Shown: positions 31,101 through 42,398 of the stretch, one piece after another
Layout: each line of letters opens with the position of its first letter
Position numbering within the stretch: position 1 is the first letter of the stretch
Source of the DNA: Macrophomina tecta
Lineage: Eukaryota; Ascomycota; Dothideomycetes; Botryosphaeriales; Botryosphaeriaceae
Assembly: GCA_024180945.1 (NCBI GenBank)
Contig: JAKSGN010000035.1
Coordinates: 1,364,001-1,428,000, forward strand
Direction of reading: 5' to 3'
DNA length: 64,000 bases
Notes under the pieces: generated by a model
Told to the model about the DNA's origin: nothing
What the model saw: only the letters and a program-made list of their open reading frames with translations
Database searches by the model: none
Translations under genes and position numbers: made by a program

Positions 31101-34079
31101 CACGCAGCACAGCAACTATGACTCGGTCACGATCTCCCCAGCTTGCCAGGCCCCCCGAGTAAGTTCTCGGCATACGGCGCAGAAATAGGCACTTGTCAGC
31201 CCACGACTTCCGCCAGAGCCGCCCTGCCGTGTTCGAAAATTCGTGGGCTCAATGACTCGGGCACAGGTTCCCAAGAAAGTCCCCACATCGCTATCGTTGC
31301 CGGAGGATCTGCGGCCTTGCGGCGCCGGAGAGCTGCGTTGTGGGATGACGCGCGTGATTTCGCCATCTGTCAGTAGTTGATGGGCCGGACGTTCCAAAAG
31401 TGGCTTGCTGGCCCGGCCTCACGTCTTCCTGGGCCCCCGAGGAGCACCCAACCAATGATCTACGAGGCCACCAATACAGGCCGTTTTCCGCTCCGCCTTG
31501 TCACTGGCAGCAGCCCTGTGTCCGCCAAACCAGGAGGTGACACACGCCCCGGCCGCCATGCATGCCGCCGTTCACAGGAAGATTGGCAGCCGGTGGATGA
31601 CATCCGCACACGACGATGAGACGAGCCAACATCAGCCTCGGTTGGCGCCGCTGACAATGGCCATCCACATGCGGAAACGCGTGCATGGATCTGGCCAGGC
31701 GATGCTGCAAGCCCGGACCCTGGAGGCGATTGACCTGCGAACTCGCGATCGATCTGCGTTTGCCCCAAAGCGTGCCCTGCCTGCCGCAGCAGCTCCGTAT
31801 CACTTCCGTGCCTCGCTATCGATCCTTCCGCACCATTTCCCCTTTAGGAGCATGCTCCTCTGTCGATGGGACCGTTGTCGCTGGTAGGCGACGGCCTACT
31901 GGATTGGTCGTAGGCTCTGCGGGGGGAAGTGCGGAAGAGCGGTGATCGTTGAGCTTAGGCCGCATGGCGTTAGGTCTTGGAAGTGCGAGCTAAGGCAGAG
32001 AAAGCAGCGGCCGTTGTGCGCCAAGGTCGTGCTCTGCTTAGTGGTCAATTTTTTTTTTTCTATGTCCCCTATGTAGGCCCACCCGTCTCATCGACGCCGC
32101 ACCAGAGCGCGTACATGTCATCCTTAGCCTGAAGATATGCAGGGGAGGAACCTGTGATTTTTTTTTTTTTTTTTTTTGCGGTTGCATCCGGACTTTTGGT
32201 CCTTCGTGAATGGGTGACCATGAATTAAGTTCAATAAGAGGCGGCAGGACGCATCTCATCAGGCCATTCTCACACATCCCGCATGTTCCAGGGAACACGG
32301 AAACGCAGGGCTAGATGGGCTGGTTTGAGGCCGGACCCGTAGATCGTCTTTGCCATCACTTACCCCCTGCGTGTCGATCTTCGTTCCTTCTGTGTTGGAT
32401 GCTTCAGCGCTGGGGCAGTGGAGCAGGACAGCAATACAAAGTATAGCAGCGGACGGATAAGCGGGCCGTGATGAGGTGGCACGACAGGCCTGTATGAATT
32501 GTAATCACGTCATCTAGGAATCAAATGTTGAAAATGGAACACGTCTCGACCAGCCGCAGCAGGTGTTGGTAGCACCACAGTGCCAGTTGGTTAAACTTTT
32601 GTGGAATTCTCGCCTGCTGCGGCTCTTCGCCATACTGGCCATGAATGGAAAACGAAGAAAAGTGCAATGTTTATGCGAGATGAGGACGCACTGCAGCAGT
32701 GCAGATTTACACTAGAGCAAATATTGGCCTGACGTCTGGCTGGGCGTTCATGCATGCTTGCTTTTCTCCATCCTTTTCTTGTTTTTAAATTCCGCTCGTC
32801 GCTTTTTCTTGCATGACCAGAGGCGATGACCTAAGCAGCCCGAATGGGCGAAAGTCGACTGGTGCTCCTCGTGACGTGGGCCCCCCGTTCCTAACCCGCA
32901 CGGCCTCGAAGGGTGGATGTCGTGCCGAATCTCTGCTAAACTGAATACAGAACCCTTCCGCAAAGGGGCCCGTCGCAGGTGATGCAGGGATGGTTAGCTG
33001 GCCGGTCGATCCGAGATAGTGAAGTGAAGGCGCAGCCGATGATCCTCGCCAACCTTGTCTCGGGACGACTCACTGGTACATCCCTGTCTTCCTTTTGTTT
33101 CTTGCATGAGATACTTCGAAAGTTGCACGGACTACTCTGACACACGGACTGTGACGAGCACGGGACTGAAAGTTCGAACACCTGCCCCACGATGCTTTGT
33201 GCTACGTAGTACGTCGACCCGGATTTCGGTTGGCCGGGATCTCTGTTTCCCCGGCTGTTGGTTCCTCTTGTGCACGCTCTTACTGCAACACAAATTAGGC
33301 AGGTGTTGAGAGGGCCCACGTATCCAGCATCATCTCCACACCAACATTTTCGTGGTCTGCGGGGTGTTCTGCAGCCGAAAACTACAGGAGCACGCACAGA
33401 GCGCACACGACGCCTGCGTTGGAGGACATCTGCAAAGGATCCAGCCGTGCCCACAATTAATTTTCGATTTCCCTTTTTTTTATTTTCTTTTTTATTTTCG
33501 CTCATGCAACATGTGGCATTCGTCTTTCAAGGGAATTAATATCCGGAGGGACGGGCACAGAGACTGGGGGGGTCGGATGTGCAGACCGTGCCGCTTCCTG
33601 CACGTGATACGCTCCACTCTCGTATCAGTGAGGCGAAAGAAGCTCGGAGCTTCATGGGGGCAGCGAGGTCCAGGGCAGGAAAAGAAAGACCGAATCGGCA
33701 AAGGGCATGCTAAGCATCGCGGGCAGCGAGAGGGCCCTGTTCAACCAGCCCGTGCGATCATATCCGTCATGGCCTCATCACCAACTCCGCGATCCCTCCT
33801 GTCCCTCTCCCTATCCTAAAACACCCCCCTCGTCCCCGTGGCAATAGGTTCTGCCCATCCAGCAGTGGCCGCGTCACTGGATGCTCAGACGACCAACAGC
33901 AACTGCACGATCCCTCAGGGAGAATCCACCCTGCTGCGGCGCAATCGTCTTTTTGTCGAAGTCGACGTGTCACATTGCTGCTCCAGGTCAACGAATTTTA
34001 TGCACGCCCAAAGGGCTCATCCCATCAGCTCACCGGCGAATCCTTTCGCATTTACCCGCCTCTGATCATCACACCTGGA
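25153..34079. other. 8.9-kb gene-poor region rich in homopyrimidine runs
   Basis: No frame has a recognisable domain or splice-consistent chain of exons. The stretch holds several long T runs (near 25363-25380, 27225-27247, 27301-27314, 29032-29047 and 32158-32177), a GT-rich tract near 26527-26570 and an ACGC array. The right end is the downstream flank of the Zn2Cys6 gene. Long UTRs or non-coding transcripts are possible but cannot be shown from sequence alone. Confidence 0.45.
26841..26882 (+). repeat. (ACGC)n / (CA)n microsatellite
   Basis: Tandem gcac units with two interrupting cacgca steps, open in several frames on both strands as His-Ala-Arg-Thr or Cys-Val-Arg-Ala type repeats, which explains the spurious long frames here. 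Confidence 0.92.
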
Positions 34080-35790
34080 TCACCGATGCCATGCCTGGAT
34101 CACTACCGCATCGCGTAGCTTTCGCGCGGGCCATGCCAGACACGGCATCCAGGAGCTGGCCACTGCTGCTCCGCCCGGCTGGCCTGCTCGCACCCCCGCT
34201 CCCGTCCTCGCTTCCGCTCCGCCAGATCTCACTGCTGCCTCTTCTCCGCTGCGGACCGTCGCTTCGTCCACTCCGCTCAGGAGGCCCATGTCGAAAACTC
34301 CATCTCCTCCGCCCGTCCCGCACACCTGATTCATCACCGCTCGAATCACCAATAACCCCCACCGGCTGATCCACCAGATATGCTTAAAGTCCGATAGACA
34401 GCTTGCCCAATGCGCCAGGATGGCCAGCGCGAGGGGATCGCGTCTCTCTAGGGCCTTCAAGAATGATTGGGGCAGCGAGGCCGGCCACTCCAGCGCTATC
34501 GTATGCAGACGCGGGCGCACAGCAAGGCGGCGAAAGAGCAGACTGAGGGCACTGATGGGCGGCAGAAAGGTCGACAAGGGGTCATCCTCTCCCGTCAGAC
34601 CAGGCGGACATGCATCCTGACCGCCAGTATCGGCAAAAGAAGAGGTGTGCACGGCATCAGCAGGGCACCCCTCACGCGCATCAGCATCGGAAGACGCGGC
34701 GACAACAGCAGCAGCAGCAGCGGAAGTCCTCTCCAACACCACGTCCACGACCCTGCCCAGCGACTCCTCGGCGTCGGGTGCCGGCCGTCCGTCGCCGAGC
34801 TCCTCGCCCGCCCGCACACGCTCCCGCACAAAGTCGCCGATCTCGCTGGCCGGCGCGCCCGCCTCCCACGTGCGCTTGTACAGCGCGTACGTGCCGCAGA
34901 AGAGCCGGATGACCTGGCGCGCCTGGTCCAGCATGTCCTGGCCGGGCGCGGGCGGGAAGACGAAGGAGCTGGCGAGGATGATGGAGGAGCAGGTCAGCAG
35001 CGCGTCCACGTCGTCGTGCCGCCTTGTCCGCGTTGCTGGCGCAGCCTCCTCCCCTCGGTGCAGCAGACTCGCGACGGCGGGGGCGAAGGTCACGAAGGCG
35101 CGGTCCTGGTAGGCGGCGGCGAGGGCGACGTGGCGGGCGCGCTCGGCGTGGTTGAGGGGGGCGTGCTGCTGGTACATGATGGCGCGGTGTAGCGAGGCCA
35201 GGGCGAGGGCGGCGAAGTAAAGGAAGTCGTGCGACGGGGCGAAGGCGCGCACGGCCTTGTCCCAGCGCCAGAACTGCTCCGAGACGTGGTATTCGGGGTC
35301 GACAGTGATGACGACGGTCGTGTAGTGGTGGAAGATCTCGCCGCCTTGCTCGAGCAGGAGGTGGTCGGCGCGCGTGGTGGCACGGTGGACGGGGATGCGA
35401 TTGGCGCGGCAGACGAGGCGCTGCTGGTAGGCGTTACCTGGGGTTGGCGCATGCAGCTGACGTTCCGGGGCACGATGCTGCTGCGGGCGCTCCGGCTCTT
35501 GCTGGGCGAAGGGGTTGTACTGCGAGAGGAGATGGGTGTAGGTGCATCTTCGGCCCTTGGACTTGCAGCGCAGGCATTGCGGCTGCGTCTCGTCGCACTG
35601 TTGCAGCACAGTGTCCAGACGGACGCCATGTCAGCCCAGCACAGCAACGGCGCACGGCATTGATGTCTCGGCGCTCAGGGCCAGGGCTGGGGGAAGCGGA
35701 TGCCGGAGAGGATATACGGACCTTTACCCGTCTCTGCTTACACTCGCGGCAGCCGTGGTGAGAGTTTTGGTGGGCGCGGCGGCTGTACAT
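34080..35790 (-). CDS. Zn(II)2Cys6 transcription factor
   Basis: Two exons: 35790-35722 (23 codons) and 35597-34080, with a 124-nt intron in phase 0, giving 528 aa. The splice joins GCRECKQRRVK to CDETQPQCLRCKSKGRRC, producing an exact C-x2-C-x6-C-x6-C-x2-C-x6-C binuclear zinc cluster (residues 14-40), the DNA-binding domain unique to fungi. The donor is gtccgt, weaker than usual, but no other donor keeps the spacing. The rest (LLLEQGGEIFHHYTTVVITV, FWRWDKAVRAFAPSHDFLYF) fits the helical regulatory domain of the Fungal_trans_2/DUF3468 group. It is transcribed divergently from the broken adenylation gene at 36.6 kb and may once have controlled it. Confidence 0.92.
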
Positions 35791-36640
35791 TTTGGCTCGG
35801 ATGCGATGCTGGCGCGGCCGTCGATTCCATGACGCAACCGGCTTCGGGCCTTTAGGGATGAGAGCTGCACGGCGAGGCGCCTCTGCCGCAGATGGTGCCC
35901 TGGCCCGGGATGGACGAACCAGACGCTTCCGGAATGCAGCCGGCAGAGGAGATGGGCGATTGTCGGCAGATCGGGCGTCGAGGCGGTGCTGCGTCGCGCT
36001 GTTATTGCAGACCAGAGGCACAAGCACTCGAGCGCGATGGAGTGGTGGTGTCTGCCTGTGCTCGTGCTGCCTGCGGCGTGACGGTTCTTTTTGGCGGCCG
36101 GGGAAGGACGGGGGTGTCGGGTCGGACCCGTCACCCTGTGGGGGCCGGAATTCCATCGACACTTCTCCAAGACGCGTTGGATCATCCGCCAGCAAGGCCT
36201 TCCATTGCAGATGCAGGGCGGGCGGCTCGTGCAGTGCATCCTTCGTATCTCGAATGGCCCGAAGCGAGCGCTGCAGCCAGTCGTGACGGAAGAGGCTTCC
36301 GTGCCGCTGTTCCTCGACGTCCTCGGCCTGGTAAGCCGTTGCCGACTACTACTGATCCTTTTTTTTTTTTTTTTTTCGTGCGTCACCCTGGTCTAACCAG
36401 CACAGACGACTTTCATGCCGAATTCGCCACGTGTGAGTTGAAGTGCTAGCAAGTCAACAACAAGCCTTTGGCTGACGTATGCACTCGGTGGTGAATCAGC
36501 ACTCACCAGGACATTTCTCCCGTTATAGCAGCAACCAAGTAGACCCCTACACTTCACGTCAAGTAAGCGCGGTTTGGCTACCACGACATGGTGGAATCGC
36601 AGCATTTTCCGCTGTGGTGTTGTGCATTATGGCATTCGCA
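35791..36640. other. Divergent promoter region between the regulator and the adenylation remnant
   Basis: About 850 bp, GC-rich next to the regulator and with a T17 run at 36360-36376. Frames over 36479-36640 do not resemble the N-terminal part of an adenylation domain, so the pseudogene's 5' part seems missing and not hidden here. Confidence 0.5.
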
Positions 36641-37888
36641 ATTGCACATGGTGTATCAACAGTCCCTGAAATTGACGACCTATTCTTTGGGAAAGAACAA
36701 ATGCCGCATAAGCATTATCCGTACCAGAAGACCTGGGAGCAAGCCAGGGAGGATGAGGTTGCCATCTACCACACGTCCGGCAGCTACGGCTTCCCCAAAC
36801 TGGTTCCGTACACGAACGAAATGATGGCGCATATAGACTCATGGAATTTCCCGGAAGATGTAGACGGCATGACAACGAGCGAAGAATACTACGCCGACAA
36901 GTGCATGTGGGTTGCCGTGCCCATCTTCCACGCAGGCGGAACCTCCCCGGCACCTCCCAAACCCACTACACCTCTCCTCCGCACAACCTTCCATCCGCTA
37001 ACAAGCCATCCCATCCCAGCTTTCCGGCACTCTTCTCGCCCTCCCATGCGCCCTCTTCCTCCGCACGACCCCCCTGTGTTCGGCCCACCCACTCTCTTCC
37101 CACCCGGACTCTCTTCGCCTCCGTGCACGCCCACGCCCGCCTCGACAGCCTCCTCTGTCCGCCCGCCCTCCTCGAAGACCCCGTCCGCACACCCGCCCTG
37201 CACCCGGCCCTCCGCTCGCTCCGCTCCCTCGCCTACGGCGGCGCGCCGCTCTCGCCCGCGGCGGGGTCCTTCCTCGCGCTACTCGGCTCGCTGCGCACCT
37301 GCATCGGCAGTACCGAAGGCAACTACTTGCCAGCGCTCCGACCTGTACGAGCTGGTGGTGCGGCGCGCCTCGGACAGCCTGGCATCCACCAACTTGTTTC
37401 AGCCGGCCGCGAAAATGATTGTTACGGGGAAGCGGGAGGTGGAGGTTGCCAAGACGTTCAACACGAAGGATCTGTGGAGTCCGCATCCGGGCCCGGATAA
37501 GACGAGGCTGGGAGCGGGATTGTGGAAGTGTAGGGGGAGGATGGACGATTTGGTGGTGTTGACGGGCGAGCTTAAGATGTATGCTGGTGGCATTGAGGAG
37601 AGCGTGAGGTGCCATCATCCGCAAGTGAAGCACGCGCTCGTGGGAGGGTATGGGCGCAGGGTGCCGTTTATGCTGCTGGAGGTCGCGGATGGCGTGAGAG
37701 TGGAAGATGAGGCGGAGCGGGAGAGGCTTTTGGACGAGGTATGGCTGGCCGTGGAAGATGCGAACAGAGATGACGGCGTGAGAGGAAAGCCGAGAAGAGG
37801 GCTGACGCTGGTAGCCGCTCCAGCGAAACCTTTTGTGAGGTTGGCGAAGGGAACGGTGGAACGGAGGGGTAAGTTTTGCGAGGTATGA
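36641..37888 (+). pseudogene. Broken NRPS-like adenylation (AMP-binding) domain
   Basis: Recognisable pieces of a fungal NRPS-like/aryl-acid-type adenylation domain appear in order but in different frames. VPEIDDLFFG, then HTSGSYGFPKLVPYT (A3 loop, normally TSGSTGxPK), then VAVPIFHAGG lie in one frame. A likely intron remnant with good branch and acceptor (ctaac...cccag, near 37018) but no GT donor follows. LSGTLLALPCALFLRTTP is in a second frame, VFGPPTLFPPGLSS in the first again, and LCPPALLEDP, LAYGGAPLSP and GSTEGNYLPAL in a third. The first frame returns with DLYELVVRR, KDLWSPHP, GRMDDLVVLTGELK and PFVRLAKGT. About 35 residues are missing after GSTEG, the N-terminal third is absent, and no carrier or reductase domain follows. 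A 469-codon frame (36479-37888) spans it only by chance. Confidence 0.85.
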
Positions 37889-39256
37889 AGGGGAAGTTAA
37901 CGATATGTATCGCATGTTCCACAAACATAATCGGGATTCTATCGGAGAGTGACGCAGTATTGACGGCTAGCTGCAGCGAACGGTCCGTTTTGATGCTATA
38001 CTGCCACAGTAGTCTTTCTTCAACCGTTTGAACTGGTTATCTGGAAACAATTAAGCTTCAAGCTTCGAGGATCGTTCATCATTGGTTAGGAACGCGCGAG
38101 GTCATAGGAGGTCTCAGCGGAGTATTCATATATTGATCTTCGAAGCCAAGTGATGCTTGCGTTGAAGATCTAATCGCCCGGTATCATGCTGAGCACCGAT
38201 ATATTAATGGGTGGTTGAGAACTTATGGAGGCTCTGCAAGGTGTTTCAAGTCACTGGCAAGACCAACGCTAGCGATGGTGACGCAGGGTTCGGGGTAGGT
38301 AGCCCGAACCCCACAAGATGTTTCGTTTAGCGGGTACTGCAAGGAACTGTCTCCGCTGTGTTGCTCAAACGGTGCGTCGCACAGGCGTGTAGATCTCTCA
38401 CCGCTGGAGGATCAGTGCGTTTGCCAGAAAAAATAGCATGAAGTCCAGGTCTGTCGAAGAGGGCTTTGTATAGCAATCCACCCCCTGTCAGCATTACAGA
38501 ATCTCATGGCGCACTGATGTTTTATGCGGCTTAACTATCCGCCCGTCCAACCCCGCGGGATATCGGCAGTTGTTCTTGAGTCAAGCAGGTCAATGTCATC
38601 CCCGAGGGGATAATAGCCGGATCTTCTGTGCATCTGTGCAAATCCATGACTCGTCACGAATCCTTGGTCTACGCGGCGACCGAACACGATTTACAGCGCC
38701 GGGAGGGTAAATCCGATAGAAGTGATCGATGTAGGCCACGAATGTACGATTAAGACTAATAATGAGAATAACACTTGGAAAGTGAGTCTTAAGTTCTGAT
38801 ATCCGTCACCGGTGATGCTCGCAGGATTTACGCATGCATGTGGCTTGTAGTGGACGGATCACGGGTACATCCGCGCCACAGATACCAAGAAACCCACCAG
38901 CTTCTTCAAGCTCCACCGGTGTCATTTCGGAAGGCAGCCGCCCACACCGTACGGCGTAGCAGTGGACGGACTTTGTTTCATTATGTTTACGCGAGTCCAT
39001 ATATTGACTTGTGTTCGCCAAGGGCGCCCCGTTTTGAGCCGCTTTAACTACATCTGTTATGCTTGTGCTTCGCCTTACCTCCCTGTGCTGTCCAGAAAGG
39101 AGCCAGGGTGCCCCGCACAGTGGCCCAGCACATTACCCCGTCGCCTCCCAAATTTTTCCAGATGACTCCCTCAGCAGGCAGCCCTAATTCCTTTCTTTGC
39201 TCATCGCCATCGCTCCATCGGTATCAGTGACGGACGTGGTGTGATTCACGGCAGTC
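37889..39256. other. 1.4-kb spacer, more AT-rich than its surroundings
   Basis: No domain or convincing frame. It lies between the adenylation remnant and the rhodopsin-like gene and could be decayed sequence, but I see no element ends. Confidence 0.45.
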
Positions 39257-40759
39257 ATGGCTCCTCCAGAGGCTCTTGTGGAGACGTGGTGTTTGTACGC
39301 CGTTGGCACTCTGGTGATTCTAGCCAGAATTGCCTGTAGGTGGAGAATGATAGGGGTCCAGAACTTTAAACCGGATGACTACATCGTCGTACTAGCATGG
39401 GTAAGTGGCATCGCCTCGACTCAAGCCCGAAGTCCAGCATGTAAGACATTCGATGGACGTTAATCGCCTTGCATAGATCACCTACACGGTTATGACCGTT
39501 GCCGCGCACCTGGTTGGCGGGCTCGGCGACCTGCATGCAATCACACTGGAAGAACGCCGACAACTGACGCCCGAGCAAGCTGCACCGCTCATCTACGGCA
39601 CGCAGTGGTTCTGTGCTGGTGTAGCGACATACGTCGCCTTCATCTGGATGCTGAAGTTGAACATGCTGTTCCTATACCAACGGATTGTCAACGGACTGTG
39701 GGTGGCCAAATTTATCAAACCGGCCATGGGACTCGTAGTCGCGACCTTCATCGCCATCATGATGATTTTGTTCTGCTCTTGCAGACCCTACCACCGGATG
39801 TGGATAGTATATCCGGACCAAGGAGGTGCGAATCCTTGTGCCGCCACACGCCAAGCACTCTCTGCTGACACTGTCTCTCCATACCGACAGAAATCTGCCA
39901 GCCGCAAGCCACCATCAACCTCGTCCCAGCCCTCGTCATGAACATCCTAACAGACATGTGCATCATGGCCATCCCGGCGCCCGTCATCCTCCCCGTCAAG
40001 ACGACCATCTGGCGCAAAGTCAGTCTCTTAGTCCTCTTCGGCGCCGGCTTCTTCATCATGACCGCCGCCGTCCTGCGTGTGGTGTTCGTCCTCGTGGTCA
40101 GTAATTTGCCCTCCTACTCCCATCTACCTCACTCGCTCCCCCTCCACCCGTCCTCCCCGCCCCATTCCAACAACATGCTCAAGCCAAAAACCCCCCCGCA
40201 GCTCGGCAACGGCAAAACCGCCGCCATCTGGTCCTGCCGCGAAGACCTGGTGGCCATCCTCGTCGGCCAAGCGCCCATGCTGCGCCCGCTCTTCACCCGC
40301 AAATTCTGGGCCGAAGGCTACGGCCCGAACTCGACGCACTTCTCTTCCAGTCCCGGCGGTGGCCGCCACAAGAGCACGGGCATGTCGTACGAGCTGTCGG
40401 CCAACAACAACAAGCGGAGCTACAAGAAGAAGGATCCGTACAGCACGACGGCGGTGTTGGCGACGATGCAGGACAGCGATTCGACGGAGAAGATCATCGA
40501 TGGGGGGGCGTCGTCGTATCACCATGGGAGCGGGCTGACTCCGGGGGAGATGGAGAGCGGGGAGCTGGGAGGGGGCAGGTTGGTGATTAGTGTGAAGAGC
40601 CAGGTGGACGTGGAGTCGGTGGAATGTGGGAGCAGTGTGGGCGGAATGGAGCGGATTGAGGAAGAGAGGGTGGAGTACTTGAGGCCTGGGGATGCGAGTG
40701 CTTGGAACAGGCAGCATGGGCTGGGGGCTGGCGGAAATGGGTATGCTGGGAGAGCGTGA
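39257..40759 (+). CDS. Rhodopsin-like (PTH11/SAT4-type) seven-helix membrane protein
   Basis: Four exons: 39257-39400, 39477-39825, 39891-40096 and 40202-40759, with introns of 76, 65 and 105 nt, giving 418 aa. Helix 1 (CLYAVGTLVILARIACRW) is followed by FKPDDYIVVLAW, the usual DDY motif at the start of helix 2. The loop ICQPQATINLVPAL (with its Cys), formed across intron 2, and DMCIMAIPAPVILP are typical of the fungal rhodopsin-like domain, and the helix MTAAVLRVVFVLV ends before intron 3. The long C-terminal tail (from about residue 270) is hydrophilic and presumably cytosolic. Family members are putative non-canonical GPCRs or membrane sensors, and no ligand can be inferred. Intron 3 is a multiple of three and has no in-frame stop. 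Confidence 0.9.
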
Positions 40760-41003
40760 GTGTTCGTGGTATGGAGAGATCCTCGAGACGGCGTAATGGC
40801 AGAAGAGATGATTGTGTCAAAACGGATCACGGCCTTCCCCCGCGCGTAGGCCACTGGTTTATCTTACGGGTATGTTGACTTTGCACGAGTTTCCAGCGCA
40901 ACCGCACTCTGGAGGTAAAAGAAACGGAGGCGAACGCGCCAGCACTTCAATCCACAACGCAACCCACTTGCCCGAACGGTCCCCGATGGGGCAAAAAGAG
41001 ATC
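40760..41003. other. Short spacer before tRNA-Tyr
   Basis: No coding signal. It holds the 3' flanks of the rhodopsin-like gene and of the convergent tRNA. Confidence 0.5.
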
Positions 41004-41119
41004 TCTCCGCTCCCAGAATCGAACTAGGGACCTTTTGATGGCATATACACTACCGCTTCCGGCGAGAGAAGCGCAAGATATTACAGTCAAACGTGATAAA
41101 CCAACTACACCAAGCGGAG
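41004..41119 (-). tRNA. tRNA-Tyr (anticodon GTA) with an intron
   Basis: On the minus strand CTCCGCT pairs with AGCGGAG as acceptor stem, with discriminator A. GTGTAGTTGGTTTATCAC forms the D arm. The anticodon stem TTTGA/TCAAA encloses CTGTAA, with GTA read from 41084-41082. The T arm is CCTAG-TTCGATT-CTGGG. An intron of about 42 nt sits directly after the base 3' to the anticodon, the standard position for nuclear tRNA introns and usual for tRNA-Tyr. The D and T arms closely resemble other ascomycete tRNA-Tyr genes. The mature length is about 74 nt. Confidence 0.92.
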
Positions 41120-42047
41120 GGGGGGAAAGTGGATTGCCACTTTCGCTTGGATCTTCTTGCTGATGGAAGATCAGCCATTGTTTTCAAATATATCACTTAA
41201 GCTATAGGGATGAAGACGGAGAACGAATGAGAACTGGAAAAAAAAAAGGGTAGAAGAAAAGTCTGGTGTTGAGTTCGCTTGGAAGAATTTCGGCGAAGAG
41301 CCTCACTGTTGCACGGATTGCAGAGGCACCGTGCGCAACAGCATGAGTCCGACTGCATTTCCAGGGTGGGCTTCTTTTTTCTATTTTTGTTGGTAGTTTG
41401 ATCATACCTGGAGTATATCAGCAGGCAATGAGCGTCTGGCGGCTGGCGTCGTGTATAGTTGAAATCGAAGCTTTACTTTATTGATTATACCGGAATAGAA
41501 AATGGTCCTTCAGAACATGAAACGAAAGAACTACCCGGCAACCGACCTGGTGTGGCTGTGATTTTGAGAGCAATGAGGGCGCATTTCACGAGCTTAAGAA
41601 GAGCGCATCTGTGAGGTGAGAAAGTGCTACCACCTATTGGCATTAAAATACCAGCCAGAAATTGCTTCAAACAGCGGGCTTCCACCGCGTTCTAATGGCG
41701 TTCTCTCCATTGCTGGATAAGTACGCCAAGGCTCAAAACCAAAACATGGTGCGGTTAGCTTTACAGTGAAATCTAGAAAACTGTGACTGATGGCTCCGAT
41801 AACGATTGCCAGCGCGTCTGACTTTTTATTTTTGAATCACAATCACATCGCACCCCGCACATATGAATTGTAAAAAGAGTTTGTATATTGCTACACGGAT
41901 ACCATTAATAGTAACACGGCTCTGAGCGCCGGATTGGTCTCGTCCATCATTAAGTCTGCGAGCATTTGTTAGACTTACAGCTCAGTGTTACTACTAATTT
42001 TGATGCCGTCTTACCATTTCGAACATTCGCAGTCCACGTGCGAACGT
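41120..42047. other. Spacer between tRNA-Tyr and the small repeat-protein gene
   Basis: AT-rich with no convincing frame. It includes the 3' flank of the small gene at 42.0 kb. Confidence 0.5.
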
Positions 42048-42398
42048 TTACTGCTTGCGGTGCAAGCCACCGGTGTTACCTGTGTCGTGGATGGCGTTGG
42101 GGACCGCACGCTCGACACTCTCAGGGAGCTTCTCTTGAAGCTTTTGGGGGACAATGGAGGCAGCACCACCGTCCTTAGCATGAGTCTTGTTGGTAGACTG
42201 GCCAGGCTCGGCGCCAGTGGGGTGGACCTAAGAAGACTATAAGCATCTCTACAAGCATTCCGGACGAGTGTTGCAACATACGGAGTCAGGGAGGGACTCC
42301 TCAAGACCTTGAGGGGCCTTCTCCTGGACCTTGCCGGGGACCTTGGAGTTGTCGCTGGCATGGGAGATGCCCTGTCCGTGCTTGTTCTCGGCCTGCAT
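42048..42398 (-). CDS. Small hydrophilic protein with two internal repeats (98 aa)
   Basis: Two exons, 42398-42282 (39 codons) and 42227-42048, with a 54-nt phase-0 intron (gtatgt...cttag). The protein has no hydrophobic segment or Cys and is Gln/Lys/Glu/Pro-rich. Two related segments occur: VPGKVQEKAPQGLEESLPDS then VHPTG (residues 20-44), and VPQKLQEKLPESVERAVPNA then IHDTG (residues 66-90). Between them is a Gly/Asn/Lys-rich linker. Small proteins of this design are widespread in ascomycetes and are often stress- or conidiation-induced, LEA-like chaperone-type proteins. I do not know a gene symbol, and the role is inferred only from composition. Codon choice is strongly C-ending, as in highly expressed fungal genes, which supports it as real and well expressed. 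Confidence 0.88.

Noticed and set aside
36479..37888. 469-codon open frame taken as one intact adenylation protein
   Set aside because: The middle third is Pro/Ser-rich out-of-frame sequence. The conserved adenylation motifs there lie in the two other frames, so the long frame is accidental.
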